From positions 62,001 through 126,000 of the forward strand of contig NZ_JYIY01000080.1 in the NCBI RefSeq assembly GCF_000956535.1: 64,000 nt of DNA. Direction: 5' to 3'. Below, piece by piece: positions 17,086 through 25,085 of the stretch. The stretch is from Microbacterium ginsengisoli. Lineage in GTDB: Bacteria > Actinomycetota > Actinomycetes > Actinomycetales > Microbacteriaceae. The translations under genes and the position numbers were made by a program. Position 1 is the stretch's first letter, and each line of letters starts with the position of its first letter. The notes below the pieces were generated by a model. The model made no database searches and had not been told where the DNA came from. It was given only the letters and a program-made list of their open reading frames with translations.

Positions 17086-18885
17086 TCAGCCCACCGCTTC
17101 GCCGAGCTCGAGCCAGCGCTCCTCGAGTTCGACGGTCTCGGTGGTGAGCTGATCGCGCTCGGTCTGCAGCGCCACGAGCGCGGCGTAGTCGTCGTGCGCG
17201 TCGGCGAGCCGCACATCGACCGCCGAGATCTGCTCCGCGAGCTTCGCGAGTCGCCGGTCGATGGCCGCGAGCTCCTTCTCGGCCGCCCGGCGTTCGGCGC
17301 CCGAGAGGGCCGGGGTCGATGCGGCGGGGGTGGATGCCGCGGCCCGGGGCGCGGCGGTCGCGGGGCGTGACGCGGCATCCGTCATCGCGGCCCGCAGGCG
17401 CAGGTACTCATCGACGCCGCCGGGCAGGTGGCGGAAGCGGTGGTCGAGCACGGCGTACTGCTGATCGGTGACGCGCTCCATGAAATAGCGATCGTGGGAG
17501 ACGACCAGCAGGGTGCCCGGCCACGTGTCGAGCAGGTCCTCGAGGGCGGCGAGCATGTCCGTGTCCATGTCGTTGGTCGGCTCGTCGAGGATGAGCACGT
17601 TCGGTTCGCCCATGAGCACCAGCAGCAGCTGCAGGCGCCGCTTCTGACCGCCGGAGAGGTCGCCGACCGGCGTCGACAGCTCCGATGCGCGAAAGCCGAG
17701 CCGTTCGAGCAGCTGGGCGGGCGTGAGCTCCTTGCCGCCGGCGACGTAGGTCGTCTTCTGCTCGGCCAGCACCTCGCGCACCCGCAGGCGTTCGACCGGC
17801 TCGAGCTCGGTGAGCCGCTGCGTCAGGTGCGCGACCTTGACGGTCTGCCCCCGCTTGACGCGCCCGGACGTGGGGGCGAGGGTGCCGGCCACGAGTGCGA
17901 GCAGGGTCGACTTGCCCGCGCCGTTCGCCCCGAGGATGCCGGTGCGCTCGCCGGGGGCGATGCGCCACTCCACTCGATCGAGCACGGGCTTCTCGTCGAA
18001 CGAGACGGAGGCGTCGACGAGGTCGACAACGTCCTTTCCGAGTCGGGCGGTGGCGAGCTTGGTCAGCTCGATGCCGTTGCGCGGGTCGGGCTCGCCCTCG
18101 ATCAGCTGGGTCGCCGCATCGATGCGGAACTTCGGCTTGGACGTGCGCGCCGGGGCCCCTCGGCGCAGCCACGCGAGCTCCTTGCGCAGCAGGTTGCGGC
18201 GCTTGTCCTCGGCGACGGCGGCCTGCCGGTCGCGTTCGACGCGCTGCAGGATGTATGCCCCGTACCCGCCCTCGAACGGCTCCACCTCGCCGTCGTGCAC
18301 CTCCCACATGCGCGTGCAGACGGCGTCGAGGAACCAGCGGTCGTGCGTGACGACCAGAAGGGCTCCGGATGTCGCGCTCCACCGCGCCCGCAGGTGCTCC
18401 GCGAGCCAGGTGATGCCTTCGACGTCCAGGTGGTTGGTGGGCTCGTCGAGGGCGACGACATCCCAGTCGCCGACGAGCAGACGCGCGAGCGCGACCCGGC
18501 GACGTTGGCCGCCGGAAAGCGTGTCGACGTCGGCGTCGAGGGCGAGATCGCCGACGAGCCCCTTGAGCACGTCGCGCACCCGGGCGTCCCCGAGCCACTC
18601 GTGCTCGGGCCGGTCGCCGACGATCGTGTGCTGCACGCTGCCGGACTCCGGCAGGGCGTCGTCCTGGGCGAGCATGCCGACGCGGATGCCGCCGCGCACC
18701 GTCACCTTGCCGGCATCCGGTGCGTACCGCTGCATGAGCACGCGCATGAGGGTCGACTTGCCGTCGCCGTTGCGGCCGACGATGCCGATACGGTCGCCGT
18801 CGGCGACACCGACGGTGACGTCGTCGAGCACCACCTTCGCCGGGAACTCGACGTGCAGGTGCTCACCGCCCAGCAGATGCGCCAT
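17086..18885 (-). CDS. ABC-F family ATPase (Uup/EttA-like)
   Basis: Soluble twin-ATPase protein, 599 residues, with no membrane domain; ABC-F proteins act on the ribosome. Seen: first Walker A 'GRNGDGKSTLM', signature 'TLSGGQRRRVALARLL' and 'ALDEPTNHLDVEG'; a linker; second Walker A 'GANGAGKSTLLALV', signature 'DLSGGQKRRLQLLL' and 'ILDEPTNDMDTDM'. A C-terminal Ala/Glu/Arg-rich coiled coil (last ~85 residues) resembles the Uup tail. The ATG at 18885 has its GGAGGG too close to serve as an SD, but TACGCT lies six bases upstream, so a leaderless message is likely. Confidence 0.93.
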   Translation of the reverse strand: MAHLLGGEHLHVEFPAKVVLDDVTVGVADGDRIGIVGRNGDGKSTLMRVLMQRYAPDAGKVTVRGGIRVGMLAQDDALPESGSVQHTIVGDRPEHEWLGDARVRDVLKGLVGDLALDADVDTLSGGQRRRVALARLLVGDWDVVALDEPTNHLDVEGITWLAEHLRARWSATSGALLVVTHDRWFLDAVCTRMWEVHDGEVEPFEGGYGAYILQRVERDRQAAVAEDKRRNLLRKELAWLRRGAPARTSKPKFRIDAATQLIEGEPDPRNGIELTKLATARLGKDVVDLVDASVSFDEKPVLDRVEWRIAPGERTGILGANGAGKSTLLALVAGTLAPTSGRVKRGQTVKVAHLTQRLTELEPVERLRVREVLAEQKTTYVAGGKELTPAQLLERLGFRASELSTPVGDLSGGQKRRLQLLLVLMGEPNVLILDEPTNDMDTDMLAALEDLLDTWPGTLLVVSHDRYFMERVTDQQYAVLDHRFRHLPGGVDEYLRLRAAMTDAASRPATAAPRAAASTPAASTPALSGAERRAAEKELAAIDRRLAKLAEQISAVDVRLADAHDDYAALVALQTERDQLTTETVELEERWLELGEAVG

Positions 18886-18891
18886 CCCTCC

Positions 18892-18897
18892 AGCGTA
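18892..18897 (-). promoter_or_regulatory. -10 element TACGCT of the ABC-F gene
   Basis: TACGCT on the - strand is six bases before the ATG at 18885. Confidence 0.5.
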
Positions 18898-18926
18898 GGC
18901 GGCGCCGTCGGCCCGGCCGTCCGGTT

Positions 18927-19646
18927 TCAGCGCGAGGGGGACCAGCCCGTCTCGTGCAGACGCTCGATGCCGTCCAGGATGAGGTCGAGCGCGAATTCGA
19001 ACTCCGTCTCGTCGTCGCATCCGGGTCCGACGATCGAGTCGGAGTCGTGCATGACGGACGCCGCCGACTCCAGCACGTACGGCCAGCGCTGGGCGAGCAT
19101 CGCGGCCGCCGCCGCGAGCGCCTGCGGATCGGTCGGCGGCGGCGCCGACGCGTACACCTCCTGGGTGAAGCCCCACAGGCGGCTGCCCAGGGCGTGCATC
19201 GCGTGGTGCACGAGTGCGACCGAGAGTCCGCCCTCGCGGAGGGTGCGGATCATCGCCTCCTGCTGGTCGAGCACGACAGGGCTCGGGGAGGTGCGCGTCT
19301 CGATCGCACGCCACATCCACGGATGGCGCAGCATGACGCCGCGTGCCGCGAGCACTCGCCGCCGCGCCGCCGCCTTCCAGTGCGTGCCGGGCTCGACGTC
19401 CGGCGAGATGCTCGCGAGCACGGCGTCGACCATCCGGTCGACCAGCTCGTCCCGGTTGCGCACGTGCTTGTAGAGGGCCATCGGCACGACGTCCAGGCGC
19501 TCGGCGAGAGGTCGCATGCTCAGGGCGTCGTAGCCGGTCTCGTCGGCGAGCGCGATCGCGGTCGCGAGGATGCGATCGAGCGTCAGAGCCGCGCGCCGCG
19601 GGCTCTCGACCGCGTCATCGCCGCGCGCGGCCACGGGACCAGACAT
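18927..19646 (-). CDS. TetR-family repressor
   Basis: 239 residues. Seen: an N-terminal helix-turn-helix 'LSMRPLAERLDVVPMALYKH' followed by 'VRNRDELVDRMVDAV' (TetR signature with Y-K/N-H), then a C-terminal ligand domain like that of tetracycline repressor (TetR_C_1). The ATG at 19646 is preceded by GGAGGACACGG. It is divergent from a DUF4386 membrane protein gene. The shared intergenic region carries two near-identical 15-bp dyads (19670-19684 and 19705-19719), which are the likely operators. It therefore most likely represses itself and the membrane protein until an unknown ligand binds. Confidence 0.9.
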   Translation of the reverse strand: MSGPVAARGDDAVESPRRAALTLDRILATAIALADETGYDALSMRPLAERLDVVPMALYKHVRNRDELVDRMVDAVLASISPDVEPGTHWKAAARRRVLAARGVMLRHPWMWRAIETRTSPSPVVLDQQEAMIRTLREGGLSVALVHHAMHALGSRLWGFTQEVYASAPPPTDPQALAAAAAMLAQRWPYVLESAASVMHDSDSIVGPGCDDETEFEFALDLILDGIERLHETGWSPSR

Positions 19647-19663
19647 CCGTGTCCTCCTCCGCT

Positions 19664-19692
19664 TGACGGGTGTACGCCGTCCACCCTAGTCT
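19664..19692 (+). promoter_or_regulatory. Promoter of the DUF4386 gene
   Basis: TTGACG (19664-19669), 17 bases, then TAGTCT (19687-19692). The first operator dyad lies in the spacer, the right place for repression by TetR. Confidence 0.45.
19670..19684. promoter_or_regulatory. TetR operator O1
   Basis: GTGTAC-GCC-GTCCAC, an inverted repeat with one mismatch in the right arm. It lies between the -35 and -10 of the divergent gene. Confidence 0.6.
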
Positions 19693-19704
19693 TCGAGAAG
19701 ACAA

Positions 19705-19719
19705 GTGTACGCCGTACAC
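19705..19719. promoter_or_regulatory. TetR operator O2
   Basis: GTGTAC-GCC-GTACAC, a perfect 6-bp inverted repeat with a 3-bp spacer. Its centre is 35 bases from O1 and it lies just downstream of the -10, so two dimers could bind the region. Confidence 0.65.
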
Positions 19720-19757
19720 CTCCTCTCCTCCCACCCGTGTCACCGATCGGAGTCACC

Positions 19758-20450
19758 GTGAATCCCCTCCGCCGCACCGGCGTCCTCGCCGGCATCCTGT
19801 TTCTCGTCACCCACGTCACGTCGGTCGGCGCGGTCGCCCTCTACGGCCCGATGCTGACCGATGCGGGCTGGATGGACAGCGATGCGTCCGGGCTCGCCCA
19901 GCGTCTCGGTGCCGTGCTCGACGTGATCCTCGCGATCGCGGTGGTGGGCACCGCTGTCGCGCTGCTGCCCGTCCTGCGCCGACCGGAGCCTCGTTCGGCC
20001 TCGGCCTACCTCGCCCTGCGCACGCTCGAGGCGTCGGTCATCCTGCTCGGCGCCGTCGCCGTGCTCGGCGCGCTTGCCGTGCGCGGGCAGCACGCCGCGG
20101 GCTCGGATGCCGCGGGCGTAGCGCTGCTCGCCCTGTACCGCGCCGCGTTCCTCGTCGGGCCCGGGCTCGTGATCGGCGCCAACACGCTCGTGCTGGCGGC
20201 AGCCCTGCGCCGCACGCGGCTGGTGCCGGTCTGGATCCCCGTGCTCGGTCTCGTCGGCGCACCGCTCGTCGTGCTGTCGAACCTCGCGGTGCTGTTCGGG
20301 CTGCAGAGCCAGGTGTCTCCCACCGCAGCGCTCGCGGCCGTGCCGATCTTCGCGTGGGAGATCAGCCTCGCCGTGTACCTCATCGTGCGTGGCCCGCGGG
20401 CGGCGACGCGGGCCGACGCGCCCGACGCGGTCGGCGTCGCTGCCGGATGA
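19758..20450 (+). CDS. DUF4386-type integral membrane protein
   Basis: 230 residues with about six hydrophobic segments. Seen: 'RRTGVLAGILFLVTHVTSVG' at the N-terminus and the layout of DUF4386 proteins, including 'LRTLEASVILLGAVAVL' and 'YRAAFLVGPGLVIG'. Function is unknown. The start is the GTG at 19758 with GATCGGAG upstream; an earlier in-frame GTG at 19737 has no SD. Its promoter carries two TetR operators, so it is probably induced by the ligand of the divergent repressor. In related genomes such pairs often lie near drug or stress genes, but nothing here proves that. Confidence 0.8.
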   Translation: MNPLRRTGVLAGILFLVTHVTSVGAVALYGPMLTDAGWMDSDASGLAQRLGAVLDVILAIAVVGTAVALLPVLRRPEPRSASAYLALRTLEASVILLGAVAVLGALAVRGQHAAGSDAAGVALLALYRAAFLVGPGLVIGANTLVLAAALRRTRLVPVWIPVLGLVGAPLVVLSNLAVLFGLQSQVSPTAALAAVPIFAWEISLAVYLIVRGPRAATRADAPDAVGVAAG

Positions 20451-20465
20451 GGGCGCCGCGGCGCG

Positions 20466-20963
20466 TCAGGCGTCGAATCCGAGGCTGAGCTTGCGCAGCA
20501 AAGACGCGAGGCGTTCGCGATCGGTGCGCGAGAGCCGCTCGAGCAGGTGCGCCTCAGCATCGACGAGACGCGTGATCGCGGCGTCGACGCGCACGCGACC
20601 GTCGTCGGTGAGGGTCACCAGGATGCTGCGCCCGTCGGCCGGGTCGGCCTCGCGCTGCACGAGGCGGCGCCCCACGAGCCGGTCGATGCGGTTTGTCATG
20701 GTGCCGCTCGAGACGAGGGTCTGCTGCAGGAGGGTCTTCGGGCTCAGCTGGTAGGGCTCGCCGGCGCGGCGCAGCGCCGACAGCACGTCCCACTCCCACG
20801 GTTCGAGCTCGCTGCGGCGGAACGCCTCACGCCGGGCGCGGTCGAGGTGGCGGGAGAGCCGGTCGACGCGGGAGAGCACTTCGAGAGGCGAGAAGTCGAG
20901 GTCGGGGCGCTGGGTCATCCAGGCCTCGACGATGCGGTCGACCTCGTCGCTCTCGGGTGCCAT
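20466..20963 (-). CDS. MarR-family transcriptional regulator
   Basis: 165 residues. Seen: 'LEPWEWDVLSALRRAGEPYQ', helix-turn-helix 'LSPKTLLQQTLVSSGTMTNR', then 'IDRLVGRRLVQREADPADGR' with the MarR wing 'DGRSILVTLTDDG'. ATG 20963 is supported by GATAAT six bases upstream on the - strand. It is convergent with the DUF4386 gene (15-base gap) and divergent from tRNA-Gln. The target is unknown. Confidence 0.92.
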   Translation of the reverse strand: MAPESDEVDRIVEAWMTQRPDLDFSPLEVLSRVDRLSRHLDRARREAFRRSELEPWEWDVLSALRRAGEPYQLSPKTLLQQTLVSSGTMTNRIDRLVGRRLVQREADPADGRSILVTLTDDGRVRVDAAITRLVDAEAHLLERLSRTDRERLASLLRKLSLGFDA

Positions 20964-20969
20964 CCGCCC

Positions 20970-20975
20970 ATTATC
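20970..20975 (-). promoter_or_regulatory. -10 element GATAAT of the second MarR gene
   Basis: GATAAT on the - strand is followed by six bases and the ATG at 20963. Confidence 0.4.
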
Positions 20976-21063
20976 GCGCGCCGCGTCTCCGGTCCCGGGC
21001 GCGGGGCGGCGAGGTGGCAGACTTGGGGGCGGTTCCCGACGGCGCAGGCCGTGGGCGGGCCGG

Positions 21064-21135
21064 TCCGCCGTGGTGTAATGGCAGCACGACAGCCTTTGGA
21101 GCTGTGAGGTTCAGGTTCGAGTCCTGGCGGCGGAG
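21064..21135 (+). tRNA. tRNA-Gln (anticodon TTG)
   Basis: Full cloverleaf: acceptor TCCGCCG pairs with CGGCGGA (21128-21134), D-arm with AATGG, anticodon stem ACAGC/GCTGT around loop CTTTGGA (TTG, reads CAA), variable GAGGT, T-arm around TTCGAGT. The discriminator is G21135 and CCA is not encoded. One base later the glmU ATG begins. tRNA-Gln before glmU is a conserved actinobacterial arrangement. Confidence 0.95.
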
Positions 21136-21136
21136 C

Positions 21137-22612
21137 ATGAACGAGCAGAACGCCACCGGCCTCGCCGTCGTCATCCTCGCCGCCGGCCAGGGCACCCGCA
21201 TGAAGTCGTCGCTGCCGAAGGTGCTCCATCAGCTGGGCGGGCGGTCGCTGCTCGCGCATGTGCTCTCGACGGCGATCGAGCTGGAGCCCGACCGGGTCGT
21301 GGTGGTGGTGCGGCATGAGCGCGACCTCGTCGCCGCGGCGGCGCTCGACGCGCTGCCGGGCGTGCAGGTCGTCGATCAGGACGACATCCCGGGCACGGGG
21401 CGCGCGGCCGAGCTCGCCGTTGATGCGCTCGATGACTTCGACGGCGATGTGCTCGTGCTCTCCGGCGACGTGCCGCTGCTCGAAGCGCCGGTGCTCGCGG
21501 GGTTCGTGACCTCGCATCGGCTGGCGGATGCCGCGGTGTCGGTGCTCTCGGCCCAGGTCGACGACCCGACCGGCTATGGGCGCATCGTGCGCGGCGCCGG
21601 GGGTGGTCTCGAGCGCATCGTCGAGCAGAAGGATGCGGCGGCCGCCGAGCTCGCGATCACCGAGATCAACGCCGGTGTCTATGTCGTCCGCGCCGCGACG
21701 CTGCGCGCCCATCTGCCGGGCCTCACGGCTGCCAACGCGCAGGGTGAGCGGTACCTCACCGACGTCGTCGCCCTCGCGTGCGCTGCGGGGGAGCGGGTAG
21801 CGGCGTACGGTGCCCCCGATGCATCCACGGCCCTCGGCATCAACGACCGCGTGCAGCTGTCGGATGCGGCGCGCACGCTCAACGCGCGCACGGTGCGCCG
21901 ATGGCAGCTCGACGGTGTGAACGTGCTCGATCCGGCGACGACGTGGATCGATGTCACCGCGACGCTCGCCCCCGATGTGACCCTGCTGCCGAACACGCTC
22001 GTGCTGCGGGCGACGACGATCGGCGAGGGGGCGATCATCGGTCCCGACACGAGTCTCGTGGACTGCGAGGTCGGCGCCGGGGCGACCGTTCGTCGTTCGG
22101 ATGCGACGCTCGCGGTCATCGGCGAGAAGGCCAACGTGGGTCCGTTCGCCTATCTGCGTCCGGGAGCGGAGCTGTCCCGCGGAGCGAAGGTGGGCACGTT
22201 CGTGGAGGTGAAGAACTCCACGATCGGCGAGGACAGCAAGGTGCCCCACCTGTCGTACATCGGCGACACGACGATCGGGCGCGGCGTGAACCTCGGGGCG
22301 GGCGCGATCACAGCGAACTACGACGATCTGGTCAAGCACCGCACGGAGATCGGCGACGAGGTGCACTCGGGCTCGCACAACGTCTTCGTCGCGCCCGTTA
22401 GGATCGGTGATGGCGCGAAGACCGGAGCCGGCGCCGTCATCCGCAAGGACGTCCCGGCCGGCGCCCTGGCCCTCAGCGTCGCCCCTCAGCGCAACATCGA
22501 GGGGTGGGTCGAGAAGAATCGCTCGGGCACCCAGGCCGCGCAGGTCGCGGAGCGGGCCCGCCAGGCACAGAAGGCAGACGATGGCGCGCAAGGACAAGAC
22601 GGTCGATCTTGA
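21137..22612 (+). CDS. glmU: Bifunctional GlcN-1-P acetyltransferase / GlcNAc-1-P uridylyltransferase GlmU
   Basis: Makes UDP-GlcNAc for peptidoglycan. Seen: pyrophosphorylase motif 'LAAGQGTRMKSSLPKVLH' (from about residue 15), 'SGDVPLL', 'NAGVYVVRA', then a left-handed beta-helix of hexapeptide repeats with 'GPFAYLRPGAELSRGAKVG', the acetyl-transfer segment 'KNSTIGEDSKVPHLSYIGD' and 'GAGAITANYDD'. It is 491 residues long. ATG 21137 is the only start that keeps the first motif. It lies one base after the tRNA-Gln discriminator, and the only SD-like bases (GGCGGAG) are in the tRNA acceptor stem. Confidence 0.97.
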   Translation: MNEQNATGLAVVILAAGQGTRMKSSLPKVLHQLGGRSLLAHVLSTAIELEPDRVVVVVRHERDLVAAAALDALPGVQVVDQDDIPGTGRAAELAVDALDDFDGDVLVLSGDVPLLEAPVLAGFVTSHRLADAAVSVLSAQVDDPTGYGRIVRGAGGGLERIVEQKDAAAAELAITEINAGVYVVRAATLRAHLPGLTAANAQGERYLTDVVALACAAGERVAAYGAPDASTALGINDRVQLSDAARTLNARTVRRWQLDGVNVLDPATTWIDVTATLAPDVTLLPNTLVLRATTIGEGAIIGPDTSLVDCEVGAGATVRRSDATLAVIGEKANVGPFAYLRPGAELSRGAKVGTFVEVKNSTIGEDSKVPHLSYIGDTTIGRGVNLGAGAITANYDDLVKHRTEIGDEVHSGSHNVFVAPVRIGDGAKTGAGAVIRKDVPAGALALSVAPQRNIEGWVEKNRSGTQAAQVAERARQAQKADDGAQGQDGRS

Positions 22613-23615
22613 TCGGGAACGCGGCATAGCGCCGGGGCTGGTCGCCAAGACCAAGAAGCGACTCGTCGTCGCCACCGGCAGCTCGCACCCCGAGCTCGCC
22701 GCCGCCGTCGCCGCTGAGCTCGGCACCGAGCTCGTGCCGACCGAGTACCGCACATTCGCGTCGGGCGAGATGCTGACGCGGTTCGAGGTCTCGATCCGTG
22801 GGTGCGACGTGTTCCTACTGCAGTCCTTCGGCCCGCCGGTCAACGAGTGGCTCATGGAGCTGCTCATCATGCTCGACGCCGCCAAGCGCGCCTCGGCGAA
22901 GCGCATCACGGTGGTGGCGCCGTACTACCCCTACTCCCGTCAGGACAAGAAGGGGCGCGGGCGTGAGCCAATCTCGGCGCGCCTGGTCGCCGACCTCATG
23001 AAGACCGCCGGCGCCGACCGCGTCATGAGCGTGGACCTGCACGCCGCGCAGATCCAGGGCTTCTTCGACGGCCCCGTCGACCACCTCTTCGCCAAGCCCG
23101 TGCTGCTCGAGCACTTCCACACCACGCTGAGCCCCGAGGACCGCGAGCTGCTGACCGTCGTCTCTCCCGACACCGGTCGCGTGCGGGTCGCCGACACATG
23201 GTCGGACAGCCTCGACGCACCCCTCGCGATCATCCACAAACGCCGCGACCCGAATGTCGCGAACCAGGTCACGGTCAACGAGATCGTCGGCCGGGTCGAC
23301 GGCCGTGTGTGTCTCCTCGTCGACGACATGATCGACACCGGCGGCACGATCGTGAAGGCCGCCCAGGCGCTCAAGGCGAACGGCGCGCGCCGCGTCATCG
23401 TCGCAGCGACCCACGCGGTCTTCAGCGATCCCGCGACCACCCGGCTGCAGGACTCGTCGATCGACGAGGTCGTGGTCACCGATTCGATCCCGCTCGCCCC
23501 CGAGAAGCGGTTCCCGGGGCTCACGATCCTGCCGATCTCGCCGCTGCTCGCCCGCGCGATCCACGAGGTGTTCGAGGACGGCTCCGTCACGAGCATGTTC
23601 GACGGGGCTGCCTGA
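22581..23615 (+). CDS. prs: Ribose-phosphate pyrophosphokinase
   Basis: Makes PRPP from ribose-5-phosphate and ATP. Seen: 'RTFASGEMLTRFEVSIRGCD', flexible loop 'PYYPYSRQDKKGRGREPISA', 'RVMSVDLHAAQIQGFF' (Mg/PRPP-synthase signature) and the PRPP loop 'VCLLVDDMIDTGGTIVKAA'. It is 344 residues; the extra ~20 N-terminal residues (MARKDKTVDLDRERG) lie in the overlap with glmU (32 bases in another frame), so a later start cannot be excluded. It is the conserved partner of glmU in actinobacteria. rplY, its usual follower, is displaced 12 kb downstream. Confidence 0.96.
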   Translation: MARKDKTVDLDRERGIAPGLVAKTKKRLVVATGSSHPELAAAVAAELGTELVPTEYRTFASGEMLTRFEVSIRGCDVFLLQSFGPPVNEWLMELLIMLDAAKRASAKRITVVAPYYPYSRQDKKGRGREPISARLVADLMKTAGADRVMSVDLHAAQIQGFFDGPVDHLFAKPVLLEHFHTTLSPEDRELLTVVSPDTGRVRVADTWSDSLDAPLAIIHKRRDPNVANQVTVNEIVGRVDGRVCLLVDDMIDTGGTIVKAAQALKANGARRVIVAATHAVFSDPATTRLQDSSIDEVVVTDSIPLAPEKRFPGLTILPISPLLARAIHEVFEDGSVTSMFDGAA

Positions 23616-23700
23616 CCGGGCGGATGCCGCGGGCCCGCGTCACCCACAACCGGTTGCCCGTTCTGCACGATCGTCCAGATTCATTCGCAAGGATGGATGA

Positions 23701-23716
23701 GCCCGGAGCTCCGGGC
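23701..23716. terminator. Perfect 16-base palindrome after prs
   Basis: GCCCGG-AGCT-CCGGGC can form a 6-bp GC stem with a 4-base loop. It lies 85 bases after prs and 31 bases before the FMN-lipoprotein start. It may end the glmU-prs message or fold in the next leader. No T-run follows. Confidence 0.35.
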
Positions 23717-23746
23717 GGCCCCCGGAACCGACGCAGGAGGACCTTC

Positions 23747-24220
23747 ATGATCCGCACCACTGCCGTACCCCGCACCGTCCGCACCTCCGCAGCCCTGCTC
23801 GGCATCGCCGGCATCGCCGTGCTCGCCGGCTGCTCCACGACCTCGACGACCTCGACCACGGGCTCCGGCTCGCAGTCCGGCACCAGCGGCTCGTCGACCT
23901 CGTCGGGATCGACGTCCTCGGGCTCCTACAAGGACGGCACGTTCAGCGCGACGGGCTCCTACCAGACTCCCGAGTCGGTCGAGACGATCGACGTCACCGT
24001 CACGCTCGCGTCCGGTGTGATCGAGAGCGTCGAAGTCACCGGCAACCCGCAGGCCCGCGAGTCGCAGCAGTACCAGTCGCAGTTCATCGGCGGGATCTCC
24101 GCCGAGGTCGTCGGCAAGAGCATCGACAGCATCTCGGTGAGCCGTGTCGCGGGCTCCTCGCTGACCAGCGGCGGCTTCAACAAGGCGATCGCCGAGATCA
24201 AGACCGAAGCGGCGGCGTGA
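23747..24220 (+). CDS. FMN-binding-domain lipoprotein
   Basis: 157-residue secreted redox carrier. Seen: type II signal peptide with lipobox LAGC (Cys29), a Ser/Thr/Gly linker of about 40 residues, then an FMN_bind domain beginning 'YKDGTFSATGSYQTPESVET' and ending with 'RVAGSSLTSGGFNKAIAEI'. The SSLTS segment fits the [ST]-x-[AS]-T-x-[ST] motif where ApbE attaches FMN through the Thr. AGGAGG lies seven bases before ATG 23747. It overlaps apbE by GTGA. Inferred role: extracytosolic electron acceptor for the neighbouring membrane reductase. Confidence 0.9.
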   Translation: MIRTTAVPRTVRTSAALLGIAGIAVLAGCSTTSTTSTTGSGSQSGTSGSSTSSGSTSSGSYKDGTFSATGSYQTPESVETIDVTVTLASGVIESVEVTGNPQARESQQYQSQFIGGISAEVVGKSIDSISVSRVAGSSLTSGGFNKAIAEIKTEAAA

Positions 24221-25074
24221 CCTTCTCCGCCCGTTGGGAGTTCGACGCGATCGGCACCCGGTGGGCGGTCGAGACCGAGGCTCCGGTCTCCGGGCGGGTG
24301 CGCACGAGGGTCGGGGAGCTCGTCGCGCAGTTCGACGAGCAGTGGTCCCGCTTCCGGTCGGACTCGCTCGTCGCGCGCCTGTCGGCGGGGGGTTCGGCGC
24401 CGCTCCCTGCGGACGGCGCCTCGATGCTCGACCTGTACGCCCGGCTCTCGGACGAGACCGGGGGAGCGGTGAACCCGCTCGTGGGCCGTTCTCTCGACGC
24501 CCTCGGCTACGACCCCGCCTATTCGTTCGTCGCGGGCGGGGCGATGCCCGCTCCGGCCGCGTGGCGCGACATCCTGCACTGGCACGACGACACGCTCTCG
24601 CTCGACGCGCCCGCCGTGATCGATGTGGGCGCCATCGGCAAGGGGCGTCTCGTCGACCGGGTGTCGGCCGCGCTCGCCGAGACCCATGACACGCACGTCG
24701 TCGACGCCAGCGGCGACATCGCCGTGTACGGCGTGACCGAGCGCATCGGCCTCGAGCACCCCTACGACCCGTCCCGCGCGATCGGGGTGGCGACAGTCGC
24801 GTCCGGGGCGCTGTGCGCCTCTGCGGTGAACCGTCGGGCGTGGGGTGACGGCCTGCACCACGTGCTCGATGCACGCACCGGCGAACCGGTGCGCACGGTC
24901 GCGGCGACGTGGGCGATCGCCTCCGATGCGATGACGGCGGATGCTGCCGCCACCGTGCTGTTCTTCGACGAGGGGCCGCGGGCCGCGGCATCCCTCGACG
25001 CGCACTGGGTGCGCATGACGACCGACGGTCAGGTCGAGTGGTCACCCGACGCGCCCGTCGACCTGTTCTTCTGA
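24217..25074 (+). CDS. apbE: FAD:protein FMN transferase (ApbE)
   Basis: Transfers FMN from FAD to a Thr of FMN_bind proteins, outside the cytoplasmic membrane in known cases. Seen: 'FDAIGTRWAVE' at the N-terminus, 'VIDVGAIGKGRLVDRVS' (ApbE D-x-G-[GA]-x-x-K-G motif), 'VDASGDIAVYG', and C-terminal 'HHVLDARTGEPVR' with 'ASDAMTADAAATVLF' supplying Mg ligands. It is 285 residues long. No signal peptide or lipobox is visible, unlike some homologues. It is coupled to the lipoprotein gene by GTGA and followed 11 bases later by the membrane reductase. The three genes form one operon. Confidence 0.94.
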   Translation: MTFSARWEFDAIGTRWAVETEAPVSGRVRTRVGELVAQFDEQWSRFRSDSLVARLSAGGSAPLPADGASMLDLYARLSDETGGAVNPLVGRSLDALGYDPAYSFVAGGAMPAPAAWRDILHWHDDTLSLDAPAVIDVGAIGKGRLVDRVSAALAETHDTHVVDASGDIAVYGVTERIGLEHPYDPSRAIGVATVASGALCASAVNRRAWGDGLHHVLDARTGEPVRTVAATWAIASDAMTADAAATVLFFDEGPRAAASLDAHWVRMTTDGQVEWSPDAPVDLFF

Positions 25075-25085
25075 AAGGGGCTCCG

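Noticed and set aside
17054..17094. Inverted repeat GTGGGCTG/CAGCCCAC as a firm terminator
   Set aside because: The loop is 25 bases and the arm enters the ABC-F stop codon; it is mentioned only as a possibility.
21064..21135. tRNA-Gln as a mobile-element attachment site
   Set aside because: No second copy of the tRNA 3' end and no integrase were found; glmU follows immediately.
22407..22580. Extension of prs upstream to 22407
   Set aside because: This part overlaps the GlmU C-terminal repeats in another frame and shows no PRPP-synthase homology.
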